From contig CALBZE010000069.1 of the NCBI GenBank assembly GCA_937889645.1, positions 1 to 64,000 of the forward strand: DNA of 64,000 bases, read 5' to 3'. The position numbers and the translations under genes were made by a program. Each line of letters starts with the position of its first letter. Position 1 is the first letter of the stretch. The notes beneath the pieces were generated by a model. The model was not told the DNA's origin. It made no database searches and was given only the letters and a program-made list of their open reading frames with translations. Source of the stretch: an uncultured bacterium (GTDB taxonomy: Bacteria > Gemmatimonadota > Gemmatimonadetes > Longimicrobiales > RSA9). This document shows, in pieces, positions 7,268-16,774 of the stretch.

Positions 7268-10200
7268 ATGCAGCCGGTACGACTGGCCCTCCTCTTTCTC
7301 GCGCTGCAGGCCGTGACGCCTCAGGCGGGGCCGCTGCGCGTGCTTCGTGTGACGCCGACGTCGCCGGCGGAGCCACGCGACGTCGTGACCGTGACGTTCG
7401 ACCGCCCGGTGGCGGGCGGGTTGGACGCGACGGTGGACCCGCAGTCGATCTTTTCGATCCAGCCGGCGGTCGCGGGTCGCGTGGAATGGCGCGACCCGGT
7501 GACGCTGCGCTTCACGCCGTCCGAGCCGCTGGAGCCCGGCGCCTCTTACACGATCACCATCACGCCCAGCTTCACCGCGATGGACGGGAGCCGGTTGGAC
7601 GGGCCGTATACGCACACGTTCCGCGTGAGTCCGCCGAGGGTGCTGGGCGGTCATCCCGTGGGCAGGGTCGACTACGCCCGGTGGGTGACGCAGGAGCCGA
7701 CGTTCTCGGTGGTGCTGAGTTCATCGGTCGACCCCGCGCAGCTGGCGCGCTACTCGTTCGTGCGGCTCTCCCCGGAGTGCGGCGCCGGCGACGTGGTGCG
7801 CGTGCGACCCGCTGGCACGCGCCGGATCACGAGAGACGATCCGTTCGCGTTGCGCTATGCCGGGTTCCGCGGCGGGTACGAGCCGGGGGCGCCCGAGGAC
7901 CCGCGCGTCGTCGTCGACCTCGTCCCCGCCACCCCGCTCCCCATGGGGTGCTACGCGCAACTGGTCACGCCCAGGGAGGTGGACGGGACGTCGGCGTCGC
8001 ACAACGAATGGCCTTTCTCGACGCACGGCCCGCTGGCGCTGTCGGAAGTGAAGTGCCAGGGCGGCGCGTGGTGCCCGACCGGGCCGATCATGGTGACGTT
8101 CACCAACCCGGTCCGGGGCGCGGACGTGCTGCGACATGTGCGGATCGCGCCGAACGAGCCGTTCACGATCGCGGACACGACGGCCGTGCAGGCGGTCTGG
8201 ACGCTCCACGCGGACCTCCGGCCGCGCGAGCATTACGCCGTCGTCGTCGACACGGCGCTCACCGACATCTTCGGCCAGCGCATGGAAAGCCTCGGCGTGC
8301 GCGCGATCGTGACGACGGGGTATCCGCCGCGCGTCGGCTACGAGTTCGGCCGGCTCCTGGTCGAGCGCAACGGGCTCCGGACGCTGGCGGTGCAGCACGT
8401 GAACGTGGATTCGCTCGAGGTCACGGTCATCCCGGTGCCGGACACGATGGAGGCCGCGTTCCTCGGGCAGAGCTGGAGGTGGTGGGGCCCGTGGCAGGCG
8501 CTCGAGGAGCAGGCGGTGCGGTGGGCCATCCCGGTCGCGGGCGGCGACGACGTTCGCCGGTTCACGGGCGTGCCAGTGCCGGGGCTGGCGGCATTGCGGT
8601 CCTCCGCCTCGCCGGCCGCGCCGCAGGTCGACCGCGCGGCGGTCGGCGAAACGGCCCCTGCCGCCGGCCGCCCCACGCTCTACGCCGTCCGCGTCAGCAG
8701 CGCCCAGCTCGACAGCGTCGTACAGCGTTACCAGCCGATCGCGGTCGTGCAGGTCACGGATCTGGCCGTGCACGTGCGGCTCGGCGCGGACCAGGCGGTC
8801 GTCTGGGTGACCGGCGTGAGCGACGGGCTGCCGCGGCCGGGCGCGCGGGTCACGCTCTACGACCCGAACGGCCGGGTCCGCGCGACCGGCACGACCGGCG
8901 CCGACGGGACGGCCCGGCTGGACGGGCTTTCGCCCGTCGACGAAGGGTGCGGCCGCTGGGGGTGCGGCTTCGAGGGGTACGTCGCCGCGGAGCTCGGGGG
9001 CGACCGCGCCGTCGTCGGCGTGAGCAGCTACGACCCCGACCTCTCGCCGTGGCGCTTCGACGTGCGGGGCGCGTGGGGGAACGAGCGCGATGCCGGCGCG
9101 GCGGCGGTCTTCACCGAGCGCGGGATCTACCGCCCGGGCGAGACGGTCTACGCGAAGGCGATCGTCCGCGACGGGCCGCTCGGCTCGCTGCGCGCGCCGG
9201 CGCCGGGCGATTCGATCCGCTGGATCTTCCGGGACCGCGAGGGCGGCGAGCTGCACCGCGAGGTCGCGCCGTTAGGCGCGTTCGGCACGTCGGACCGCGC
9301 CATCACGCTCGACCGCGACCTCCCGCTCGGGCACTACTGGCTCGAGATCCAGCGCCGTCGTCGGGCCCCGAGTGCGGCCGGCGCCGTGGGCGCGGCCGGC
9401 ACCGCGGGCAGCGCCGGCACCGCGGGCAACGGCGGCCCGGGCGCGGGCGAAGCGAGCGGCGCGGGCAGCGGCGCCGGCAACGAGGGCGAGTGGAAGACCG
9501 TCGCCACTGCATCCTACCAGGTCGCCGAGTACCGGCCACCCGAGTTCCTGGTCGACGTCGTGGCGGACGCCACGCCACGATTCTCAGGCGACAGCACCGA
9601 TCTCCACGTGGCCGCGCGCTATCTCTTCGGCGCACCGATGGCGGGTGCGCCGGTGCGGTGGGTCGTCCGCTCGCGCGCGATGCGGCCGTGGGAGTTCGAG
9701 ATCCCGGGGCTCGAGGAGTACGCGGTCGGCGCGGGGTACGCGTGGTGGGAGGGCGAGACCGGCGGCGACGTGCGCGTGACGGCGCAGGGCGTCGACACGC
9801 TCGGCGCCGACGGCACGGTCGACATGCGACTCCCGCTCCCCGCGCCGGACGACGGGCGCCCGGCGCGCGTCGACCTCCTGGCGACGGTGACCGACGCGAA
9901 CCGCCAGACCGTCTCCTCCGGCGCGACGCTCACCGTCCACCCGGCCGACTTCTACATCGCCGCTCGCACCCGCGGTCAACGCTACTTCTGGACGGCCGGC
10001 GAGCCGGTCACGCTCGAGGTCCTCACGGCTCGCCCGGACGGCGAGCGGGTCGAGGGCGTCGACGTGCGCGGCGTCGTCGTCCGGCGCGAGTGGCACGTCG
10101 TGCGCCGGCTCCGCGGCGGCGTCGTCGACGAGGTCGGCGGCTGGGTCCAGGACACCGTCGCCACGTGCGACGTCCGCACGCGCCGCGAGCCGGCGACGTG

Positions 10201-13168
10201 CACCTTCACGCCGCCCGCCGGCGGCAGCTATTACGTCGATCTCACGGCGACGGACCCCAAGGGCCGCACCGCGCTCACTCGCCTCCACCGCTGGGCCGAG
10301 GGGAGCGACTGGGTGCCTTGGAACGACGACACGAAGTTCAAGATGGACGTGATCGCCGACCGCGAGCGTTACTCCGTCGGCGACACGGCCACCATCTTCT
10401 TCGCCTCGCCGATCACCGACGCGGAGGCGTGGATCACGGTCGAGCGCGAGCGGGTCATCGAGCAGCGTCGCATCCGCCTCACCTCGGGCGCGACGACGCT
10501 GAAGTTCCCGATCACCGAGGCGTACGTGCCGAACGCGTTCGTCTCGATCGTCGTGGTCCGCGGGCGGAGCGCGGAGCCGGGCCCGATCGACGACCCCGGG
10601 CGCCCCACGCTCCGCGTCGGCTACACCGAGCTGCGCGTCACGCCCGAGGTCAAGCGCCTGGCCGTCGAGGTACGTCCCGAACGGCCCGAGTACCGCCCGG
10701 GCGACACGGCCCGCGTCCACCTGAGGGTCCGCGACGCGGCCGGGCGCGGCCAGCGTGCCGAGGTCACGCTCTGGGCCGTCGACGAGGGCGTCCTCGCGCT
10801 CACGGGCTACCGCACGCCCGACCCGATCGACTTGCTCTACCCGCCGCGCGGGGTGGGGATGCGACTCGCCAGCAATCTGGTCGCGGTGGCCGCCCAGATC
10901 CCCGAGGGCGAGAAGGGGCGGCGCGAGGCGGGTGGCGGCGGCGGCGACGACGCGGTCGGCGTCCTCCGCTCGCGGTTCCAGAGCACCGCGTTCTTCCTCG
11001 GCTCCGTCGTCACCGATGCCAATGGGAACGCGACGGCGGCGGCGAAGCTGCCGGACAACCTGACGACGTTCCGCGTCATGGCCGTCGCCGTGACGGCGGG
11101 CGACCGCTACGGCTCCGGCCAGTCCGAACTACTCGTCTCGCGCCCGCTCCTCGCGCGGCCCGCGTTGCCGCGCTTCCTGCGCGAGGGCGACCGCTTCCAC
11201 GCCGGCGCGGTGATCAACTCCCGCATGCCGGGCGAGCAGCGGGCCACGGTCACGGCCCGGGTCGAGGGGATCCGACTCGACGGCGATTCGCGCAGGCGAG
11301 TCGGTGTCGCGCCAGGGCGCGGCGTCGAGGCGCGCTTCGATTTCCGCGCCGTCGCGGCCGATGGCGCGCGCTCGCCGTTCCTCGGTGCCGAGGGCGACAG
11401 CGCGCGCTTCCGGTTCGATGTCGAAGCCGGCGGCGCGGCGGACGCGGTCGCGGTCGCGGTCCCGATCCGGCCGAACCACTACCCGCTCGCGCAGACGATC
11501 GCCGGCGTGCTGCGCGACACCGCGACCGTCGTCTTCACGCTCGACCCCGAGGTCGACCCCGCGCGCTCGACGCTCCGGATCGACCTCGGCTCCTCGCCGC
11601 TCGCGTTCCTGCGCGGCGCGAGGCGACAACTGCGCGTCTACCCGTACTACTGCACCGAGCAGATCGTGAGCGCGGGACTCCCGCTGATCGCGCTCTACAA
11701 GGCGGATCTCGCGGCGGGCGAGGAGGATCCGGAGGCGCGGCGCGAGGTCGAGGAGCTGGTACGCACCATCGCGCGGCGCCAGCGGCCGGACGGCGGGATC
11801 GGGTACTGGGGCAACGCGGACTGGACGTCGCCGTGGCTTTCGGCGTACGCGGGGCGTTTCTTGCTCGAGGCCCGCGAGGCCGGCGTCGCGGTCGACCAGG
11901 GCGTCCTCGACCGCCTCGCCGATTACCTGGCCCGCAGTCTCAGGCAGCAGCAGCTCGAGCCGCGCTTCGTCGTCTCGCACTGGCAGTCGAATTTCACGGT
12001 CTTGCTCGCCGAGCGCATCGGGGCGGTCGACTACCTGAGCCGGCTCGGGCGTCCGGACGTCGCTGCGGAGAACACGCTCGTCGGGCAGGCGGCTCGCCTG
12101 AGCTGGGAGGACCGCGTGCTGCTGGCAGAGATCCTGGCACGCCGCGGCCGTTCGGCAGAGGCACGCTCACTCCTCGACCACGCGCTCGCCTCCGTCCGCG
12201 TCGATGGGCGAACCGCCGTGCTGCCGGACTCGTTCGGTACGCACTTCTACTTCCGCTCGACCACGCGCCCCGCGGCGCGGCTGCTGACCGCGCTCCTCGC
12301 GATCGATCCGGGGCACGAACTCGTCGGCCCGCTCGTCGAGACCCTCATCGACCAGGGGCGCATCGCCGCGCGCCGGTGGTGGAACACCCAGGACTACGGC
12401 TCGGCGACGCTCGCGCTCCTCGAGTACGAACGCGTGCGCCGCGAGGCCGGCCCGGCGCCCGTGCGGGTGCGGAGCGGGCGTCGCGCCCTCGTCGACGCGA
12501 GTGACGCCGCGATGGCCCCGGACACGACGATCCGGCTCGACCGCCTCCAGGTCGACCGCGGGCCCGATGGCCGCCCCGTCGTACGGCTTTCACTCGAGGG
12601 CGGACGCGACGGCGCGCCGGTCTACTACTTCCTGACGGTCACCGAGGCGGCGCGCGGGCCGCAGCTCGAGCCGGTCGACCGCGGAATGCAGGTCGAGCGG
12701 TGGTACGAGGACGTGCGTACCGGCCAGCCGATCGTCAGCGTCGCCGAGGGCGAGCTGGTCCGCGTCCGGCTGCGCGTGACCGTCCCGGCGGAGCGGCACT
12801 TCGTCGTCCTCGACGACCCGCTCCCGGCCGGCCTCGAGCCCGTCGACCTCTCGCTCCGCACGCTCAGCCCGTTCGGCGGCGAGGAGGCGTTGACGGGCGA
12901 GACGCTGGAGCAGCGCGGGAGCGGGTGGATTTACGGGTCCTGGGACTCGGGGATGTGGTCGCCGTTCGACCACAAGGAGATGCGCGACGACCGCGTCGTC
13001 TACTCCGCGACCGTGCTCTGGCCCGGCACCTACACCGCGACGTATCTCGCCCGGGCGACGACGGCGGGGACGTTCCTCTACCCGCCGGCGCACGCGGAGG
13101 AGATGTACAACCCCGGCGTGAACGGCCGCTCGGGCGGCGGCGAGTTCACGGTCGTGCGGCGGGACTGA
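7268..13168 (+). CDS. bacterial alpha-2-macroglobulin with thioester
   Basis: Predicted 1966-residue exported protein. The N-terminus (MQPVRLALLFLALQAVTPQA) is a cleavable signal with no lipobox cysteine, unlike the lipoprotein E. coli YfhM. MG2-type, bait-like and A2M regions follow. ERGIYRPGETVYAKAIVRD is the conserved MG2 entry, and YPYYCTEQ (cysteine about 1462) is the CxEQ thioester motif, so it can trap proteases covalently. RQRPDGGIGYW starts the thioester-domain helices. It ends 43 bp before pbpC. The pairing is well known: the inhibitor is thought to protect the periplasm when peptidoglycan is breached, while PBP1C repairs it. A Gly/Ala-rich linker (about residues 700-735) is encoded by GGC repeats near 9370-9480. 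AGGAG precedes the ATG by ten bases. Confidence 0.92.
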   Translation: MQPVRLALLFLALQAVTPQAGPLRVLRVTPTSPAEPRDVVTVTFDRPVAGGLDATVDPQSIFSIQPAVAGRVEWRDPVTLRFTPSEPLEPGASYTITITPSFTAMDGSRLDGPYTHTFRVSPPRVLGGHPVGRVDYARWVTQEPTFSVVLSSSVDPAQLARYSFVRLSPECGAGDVVRVRPAGTRRITRDDPFALRYAGFRGGYEPGAPEDPRVVVDLVPATPLPMGCYAQLVTPREVDGTSASHNEWPFSTHGPLALSEVKCQGGAWCPTGPIMVTFTNPVRGADVLRHVRIAPNEPFTIADTTAVQAVWTLHADLRPREHYAVVVDTALTDIFGQRMESLGVRAIVTTGYPPRVGYEFGRLLVERNGLRTLAVQHVNVDSLEVTVIPVPDTMEAAFLGQSWRWWGPWQALEEQAVRWAIPVAGGDDVRRFTGVPVPGLAALRSSASPAAPQVDRAAVGETAPAAGRPTLYAVRVSSAQLDSVVQRYQPIAVVQVTDLAVHVRLGADQAVVWVTGVSDGLPRPGARVTLYDPNGRVRATGTTGADGTARLDGLSPVDEGCGRWGCGFEGYVAAELGGDRAVVGVSSYDPDLSPWRFDVRGAWGNERDAGAAAVFTERGIYRPGETVYAKAIVRDGPLGSLRAPAPGDSIRWIFRDREGGELHREVAPLGAFGTSDRAITLDRDLPLGHYWLEIQRRRRAPSAAGAVGAAGTAGSAGTAGNGGPGAGEASGAGSGAGNEGEWKTVATASYQVAEYRPPEFLVDVVADATPRFSGDSTDLHVAARYLFGAPMAGAPVRWVVRSRAMRPWEFEIPGLEEYAVGAGYAWWEGETGGDVRVTAQGVDTLGADGTVDMRLPLPAPDDGRPARVDLLATVTDANRQTVSSGATLTVHPADFYIAARTRGQRYFWTAGEPVTLEVLTARPDGERVEGVDVRGVVVRREWHVVRRLRGGVVDEVGGWVQDTVATCDVRTRREPATCTFTPPAGGSYYVDLTATDPKGRTALTRLHRWAEGSDWVPWNDDTKFKMDVIADRERYSVGDTATIFFASPITDAEAWITVERERVIEQRRIRLTSGATTLKFPITEAYVPNAFVSIVVVRGRSAEPGPIDDPGRPTLRVGYTELRVTPEVKRLAVEVRPERPEYRPGDTARVHLRVRDAAGRGQRAEVTLWAVDEGVLALTGYRTPDPIDLLYPPRGVGMRLASNLVAVAAQIPEGEKGRREAGGGGGDDAVGVLRSRFQSTAFFLGSVVTDANGNATAAAKLPDNLTTFRVMAVAVTAGDRYGSGQSELLVSRPLLARPALPRFLREGDRFHAGAVINSRMPGEQRATVTARVEGIRLDGDSRRRVGVAPGRGVEARFDFRAVAADGARSPFLGAEGDSARFRFDVEAGGAADAVAVAVPIRPNHYPLAQTIAGVLRDTATVVFTLDPEVDPARSTLRIDLGSSPLAFLRGARRQLRVYPYYCTEQIVSAGLPLIALYKADLAAGEEDPEARREVEELVRTIARRQRPDGGIGYWGNADWTSPWLSAYAGRFLLEAREAGVAVDQGVLDRLADYLARSLRQQQLEPRFVVSHWQSNFTVLLAERIGAVDYLSRLGRPDVAAENTLVGQAARLSWEDRVLLAEILARRGRSAEARSLLDHALASVRVDGRTAVLPDSFGTHFYFRSTTRPAARLLTALLAIDPGHELVGPLVETLIDQGRIAARRWWNTQDYGSATLALLEYERVRREAGPAPVRVRSGRRALVDASDAAMAPDTTIRLDRLQVDRGPDGRPVVRLSLEGGRDGAPVYYFLTVTEAARGPQLEPVDRGMQVERWYEDVRTGQPIVSVAEGELVRVRLRVTVPAERHFVVLDDPLPAGLEPVDLSLRTLSPFGGEEALTGETLEQRGSGWIYGSWDSGMWSPFDHKEMRDDRVVYSATVLWPGTYTATYLARATTAGTFLYPPAHAEEMYNPGVNGRSGGGEFTVVRRD

Positions 13169-13211
13169 TGGCCGGGCGGGGATCGATGGCGGCGGGATCC
13201 GAGGCGACGGC

Positions 13212-15857
13212 ATGAAGGAGCAGCACCCACCGGCGTCGCGGCGTCGCCGGCTGCGTCGCGCAGTTGCCGTGGCGAGCGCGCGTGCAACGACGGTCGGCAA
13301 AGCACTGTCGCGCCGCCATCTCCGCCTGGTCGCCCTCACGGTCGGCGGGGTCGGCGCGGCTGGCATCGCCACCGTCTTCTCCGCCGCGATCTGGATCTCG
13401 CGCCCGCTCCCGCCGGAGATGGCGCGACCGGGCGTGGTGCCGAGCCTCGTCATCCAGGACCGGCACGGGCTCACGCTCCGGACGACGCGCGCGGAGGACG
13501 GGAGCCGCGGCGGGTGGGTCCCGTTCGCCGAGGTCGACCCGGAGCTGATCCAGGCGTTCATCGCCGCGGAGGACCGGCGCTTCTTCGAGCACCGCGGCGT
13601 GGACTTGCGCGCCGTCGCCCGCGCGTTCCGCGACAACCTCGCCGCCGGGCGAGTCGTCTCGGGCGCGTCGACGCTGTCGATGCAGACCGCGCGGCTTCTC
13701 CGCCCGACGCCGCGCTCGTGGCGAGGCAAGCTCGCGCAGGCGCTCTGGGCGCTCCGCCTCGAGGCGCACCTCGACAAGGCGACGATCCTCGAGCAGTACC
13801 TGAACCGCGTGCCACTCGGGCAAGGTGCCGTCGGCGTCGAGGCCGCGGCGCGGCTCTACTTCGGCCGGTCGGCCAGGGACCTGAGCCTCGGCCAGGCCGC
13901 GCTCCTCGCCGGGCTCGCCCGCGCGCCCTCGCGGGACAACCCCCTCGTCGACCCGGCCCGCGCCCGCGAGCGCCGCGACCGCGTGCTGGAGCGCATGGCG
14001 GCGCTCGGGTTCGCCCGCCCGGACGACGTCGCTCGCGCTCGCGAGGAGCCGGTCGGTGCGAACGCCGCGCCCGCGAACTTCCTCGCACCGCACTTCACCA
14101 CGCAGCTCCTGCTCCGGGCCGAAGGCGACGTCGCGCCCACCGGCACCTGGCGCACGACGCTCGACCTGGCGCTCCAGCAGGAGTTGGAGGCGGAGGTCCG
14201 GCACACCGTCGGCGTCCTGGAGGAGCGCGGCGCGAGGCACGCGGCCGCGGTCGTCCTCGAGAACCGGACCGGCGCGATCCTGGCCTGGGTCGGCTCGCCC
14301 GACTTCTTCGCCGACGTCGACGGCCAGGTCGACATGGTCGTCTCGCGCCGGCAGCCGGGCTCGACGCTCAAGCCGTTCCTCTACGGCCTCGCCTTCGACC
14401 GCGGCTACACCGCCGCGACCGTGCTCCCTGACGTGCCGCGCACCTACGAGACGACGACGGGGCCGTACCGTCCGCGCAACTACGACCGCCGCTTCCGCGG
14501 TCCGGTCCGCGCCCGCATCGCCCTCGCCAGCTCGCTCAACGTTCCGGCGGTCGAGCTTGCCGAGCGCATCGGCGTCGGCGCGTTCCTCGCCACGCTCCAC
14601 GCCGCAGGCTTCGAGTCGCTCGACCGGCCGGCGGACCACTACGGCCTCGGCCTCGCGCTCGGGAACGGGGACGTCACGCTCCTCGAGCTCGCGAACGCGT
14701 ACCGCGGGCTGGCGAACGGCGGGGTGTGGCGGCCGGTGCGGTGGCTCGAGGCGGTGGACGATGCGACGATGCCCGGGGACCGCCCGGGGTGGAGCCTCGG
14801 CGCAGGACCCGGCGCGCCGCCCGACGCGTCGCCGCCCGCCGTCCGATTCGCGGCCGCCGCTCCGGCGCCGAGCCAGGCGGCGTTCGGCCCCGCGCCCGTC
14901 GCCCCCGGCGACGGCCGCCGCTTCATGTCAGCCGGTGCCGCGGCGCTCGTCCTCGACATCCTGAGCGACCCGGTCGCCCGGATCCCCGGCTTCGGCACCG
15001 AAACTCCTCTCGACTTCCCGTTCCCCGCGGCCGCCAAGACCGGGACGAGCCGCCACTTCACCGACAACTGGGCCGTCGCGGTGACGGGCGAGTTCACCGT
15101 GGCCGTCTGGGTCGGCGACTTCACGGGCCGGCCGATGCGCGGCGTGAGCGGGATCAGCGGCGCGGGACCGCTCCTCTACCGGTCCGTGCTGCGCGTCGCG
15201 CGGCGCTACCCGCCCGGGTTCCTCCCCACGCCCGAGAGCGTCGGAGCGACGGCGGTGCCCGTCTGCCTCCTCTCCGGGCTGCGCGCCGCGAACGGGTGCC
15301 CGTCGACCGTCGAGTGGTTCCTCCCCGGCACCGCGCCCACGCGCGACGACGACTGGCACCGCGACGGCCGCGTCGTCCTGCCGCCGGAGTACTCGGAGTG
15401 GCTGGCGATGGGAGACGCGGACGCCGGGGTGGGTGGCGCGGAAGGGTGGGCCGTCGCGGACGACTGGCCCGCGGCCGGCGCATCCGGCGCCCGGGACGAC
15501 GTCGCATTCGACACCTACGCCGGCCGGGCGGGGGCAGACGGGGCCGCCGGAACCGCCGGAGCCGGACCGATCGCCGCCGAGAAAGCCGTCGCCTCCGAGC
15601 CCGGCGTCCCGACCACGGCCGCGCGTCGCATCCTCTCGCCGGCCGACGGCGACGTCTACGAACGCCCGGTCGGCGTCGACCCCCGCTACGCCACGATCCC
15701 GCTCCTCGTCGCCGGCGACGACGCCGACCCCGTGCGCTGGTTCGTCGATGGCGCGCCTCATGCCGGAGCGCGCTGGCGACTCGTCCCCGGCGTCCATATC
15801 ATCCGTGCCGAATGGGCGTCCGGCGCGCGGGACTCGGTGCGGATCGTGGTGCGGTAG
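13212..15857 (+). CDS. pbpC: penicillin-binding protein 1C
   Basis: Predicted 881-residue bifunctional peptidoglycan synthase. A basic cytoplasmic tail is followed by one membrane helix (about 38-62). The family 51 glycosyltransferase has AAEDRRFFEHRGVD (catalytic Glu about 120) and GASTLSMQTARLL. The transpeptidase has GSTLKPF (active serine about 384), SSLN and KTGTS (about 609). The last 90 residues are a BiPBP_C domain, typical of PBP1C. A proline/alanine-rich insert sits near 535-560. It follows the macroglobulin gene with the same orientation and 43 bp spacing, so the two are almost certainly one operon. It is anchored in the inner membrane facing the periplasm. Confidence 0.95.
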   Translation: MKEQHPPASRRRRLRRAVAVASARATTVGKALSRRHLRLVALTVGGVGAAGIATVFSAAIWISRPLPPEMARPGVVPSLVIQDRHGLTLRTTRAEDGSRGGWVPFAEVDPELIQAFIAAEDRRFFEHRGVDLRAVARAFRDNLAAGRVVSGASTLSMQTARLLRPTPRSWRGKLAQALWALRLEAHLDKATILEQYLNRVPLGQGAVGVEAAARLYFGRSARDLSLGQAALLAGLARAPSRDNPLVDPARARERRDRVLERMAALGFARPDDVARAREEPVGANAAPANFLAPHFTTQLLLRAEGDVAPTGTWRTTLDLALQQELEAEVRHTVGVLEERGARHAAAVVLENRTGAILAWVGSPDFFADVDGQVDMVVSRRQPGSTLKPFLYGLAFDRGYTAATVLPDVPRTYETTTGPYRPRNYDRRFRGPVRARIALASSLNVPAVELAERIGVGAFLATLHAAGFESLDRPADHYGLGLALGNGDVTLLELANAYRGLANGGVWRPVRWLEAVDDATMPGDRPGWSLGAGPGAPPDASPPAVRFAAAAPAPSQAAFGPAPVAPGDGRRFMSAGAAALVLDILSDPVARIPGFGTETPLDFPFPAAAKTGTSRHFTDNWAVAVTGEFTVAVWVGDFTGRPMRGVSGISGAGPLLYRSVLRVARRYPPGFLPTPESVGATAVPVCLLSGLRAANGCPSTVEWFLPGTAPTRDDDWHRDGRVVLPPEYSEWLAMGDADAGVGGAEGWAVADDWPAAGASGARDDVAFDTYAGRAGADGAAGTAGAGPIAAEKAVASEPGVPTTAARRILSPADGDVYERPVGVDPRYATIPLLVAGDDADPVRWFVDGAPHAGARWRLVPGVHIIRAEWASGARDSVRIVVR

Positions 15858-15918
15858 CTCGGGCGCCCGGGAGACAACGACATCGCATCACCGAAACGAC
15901 GACGACCACGGAGGGACC

Positions 15919-16542
15919 ATGCGAGCATTCGCCCTTATCGCCCTGGCGGGCCTCGTCTGCGCCCCCGCGCTCGCCGCGCAGGATCACGGGCACGCGACGC
16001 AGGGCCACGACCACGCGGCACACGCCGCGGCCGGACACCAGTCGCCCGCGGCCCCGGCAGTCGGCCCGGCGGGCGCCCAGGCGAGCCCGCTCACCGAGCC
16101 CGGCAACGGCGCGTTCGCGGCGATCCAGGAGGTCGTGCGCCTCCTCGAGAGCCGGCCGGACACCGACTGGTCGAAGGTCGACCTCGAGGCGCTGCGCAAG
16201 CACCTCGTCGACATGGAGAACATGACGCTGCGGGCGGAAGTCGTCTCGCAGGAGGCGATCCCCGGCGGCGCGCGGATCGCGGTCCGCGGCGTCGATGCTG
16301 AGGCGCACGCGTCGATCGGCCGCGCCCTCCGGGCCCACGCGGGGATGATCGCCGCCGAGCGGGGCTGGACCATGCGCGTCGAGACCGGCGACGTCGTGCA
16401 CCGCTTCACCGTCACCTCGCCGCGCCCCGAGGACGCACCGAAGATCCGCGGGCTCGGCTACATCGGGATCCTCGCCCTCGGCGACCACCACACGCCGCAC
16501 CACCTCATGATGGCGACCGGCGGCGAGCCGCACGCGCACTGA
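15919..16542 (+). CDS. His-rich exported protein of unknown function
   Basis: Predicted 207-residue protein with a clear signal peptide (MRAFALIALAGLVCAPALAAQ) and GGAGGG upstream of the ATG. The mature N-terminus is histidine-rich (DHGHATQGHDHAAHAAAGHQ) and the C-terminus repeats the theme (GDHHTPHHLMM and HAH), suggesting metal binding. The middle (NGAFAAIQEVVRLLESRPDTDWSKVD, then LRKHLVDMENMTLRAEV) is conserved-looking and helical. I do not recognise a named family. It is 61 bp after pbpC in the same orientation, so it may share that transcript. Confidence 0.7.
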   Translation: MRAFALIALAGLVCAPALAAQDHGHATQGHDHAAHAAAGHQSPAAPAVGPAGAQASPLTEPGNGAFAAIQEVVRLLESRPDTDWSKVDLEALRKHLVDMENMTLRAEVVSQEAIPGGARIAVRGVDAEAHASIGRALRAHAGMIAAERGWTMRVETGDVVHRFTVTSPRPEDAPKIRGLGYIGILALGDHHTPHHLMMATGGEPHAH

Positions 16543-16590
16543 CGGGCGACGCCGCGCGCGCCCGGGCGACGTGGCGTCACCCCACCCCGG

Positions 16591-16660
16591 CGCGGCGTCG
16601 GCGGACAGGGCGCGGCGTCGGCCGACAGGGCGCGGCGCCGGCGGACAGGGCGCGGCGCCG
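16591..16660. repeat. 20-nt minisatellite, about 3.5 units
   Basis: Units of CGCGGCGTCGGCGGACAGGG repeat with a 20-nt period in the gap upstream of the permease gene. Confidence 0.8.
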
Positions 16661-16774
16661 CCCGATTGCGCACGTCGGCGGTCCCTCGCTGGTCCCCGAC
16701 TTGCGGTTTCCGGCGCTGGCGCCCGCGCGGTTGCGCGGGCGCTTCGTCGTGGACTCGCGAGAGAGCGGCCGACC

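Noticed and set aside
7132..12504. Very long open frame (about 1790 codons) in a second frame over the macroglobulin gene
   Set aside because: Composition is Arg/Gly/Ala-rich with no motifs; it is a high-GC shadow of the real gene.
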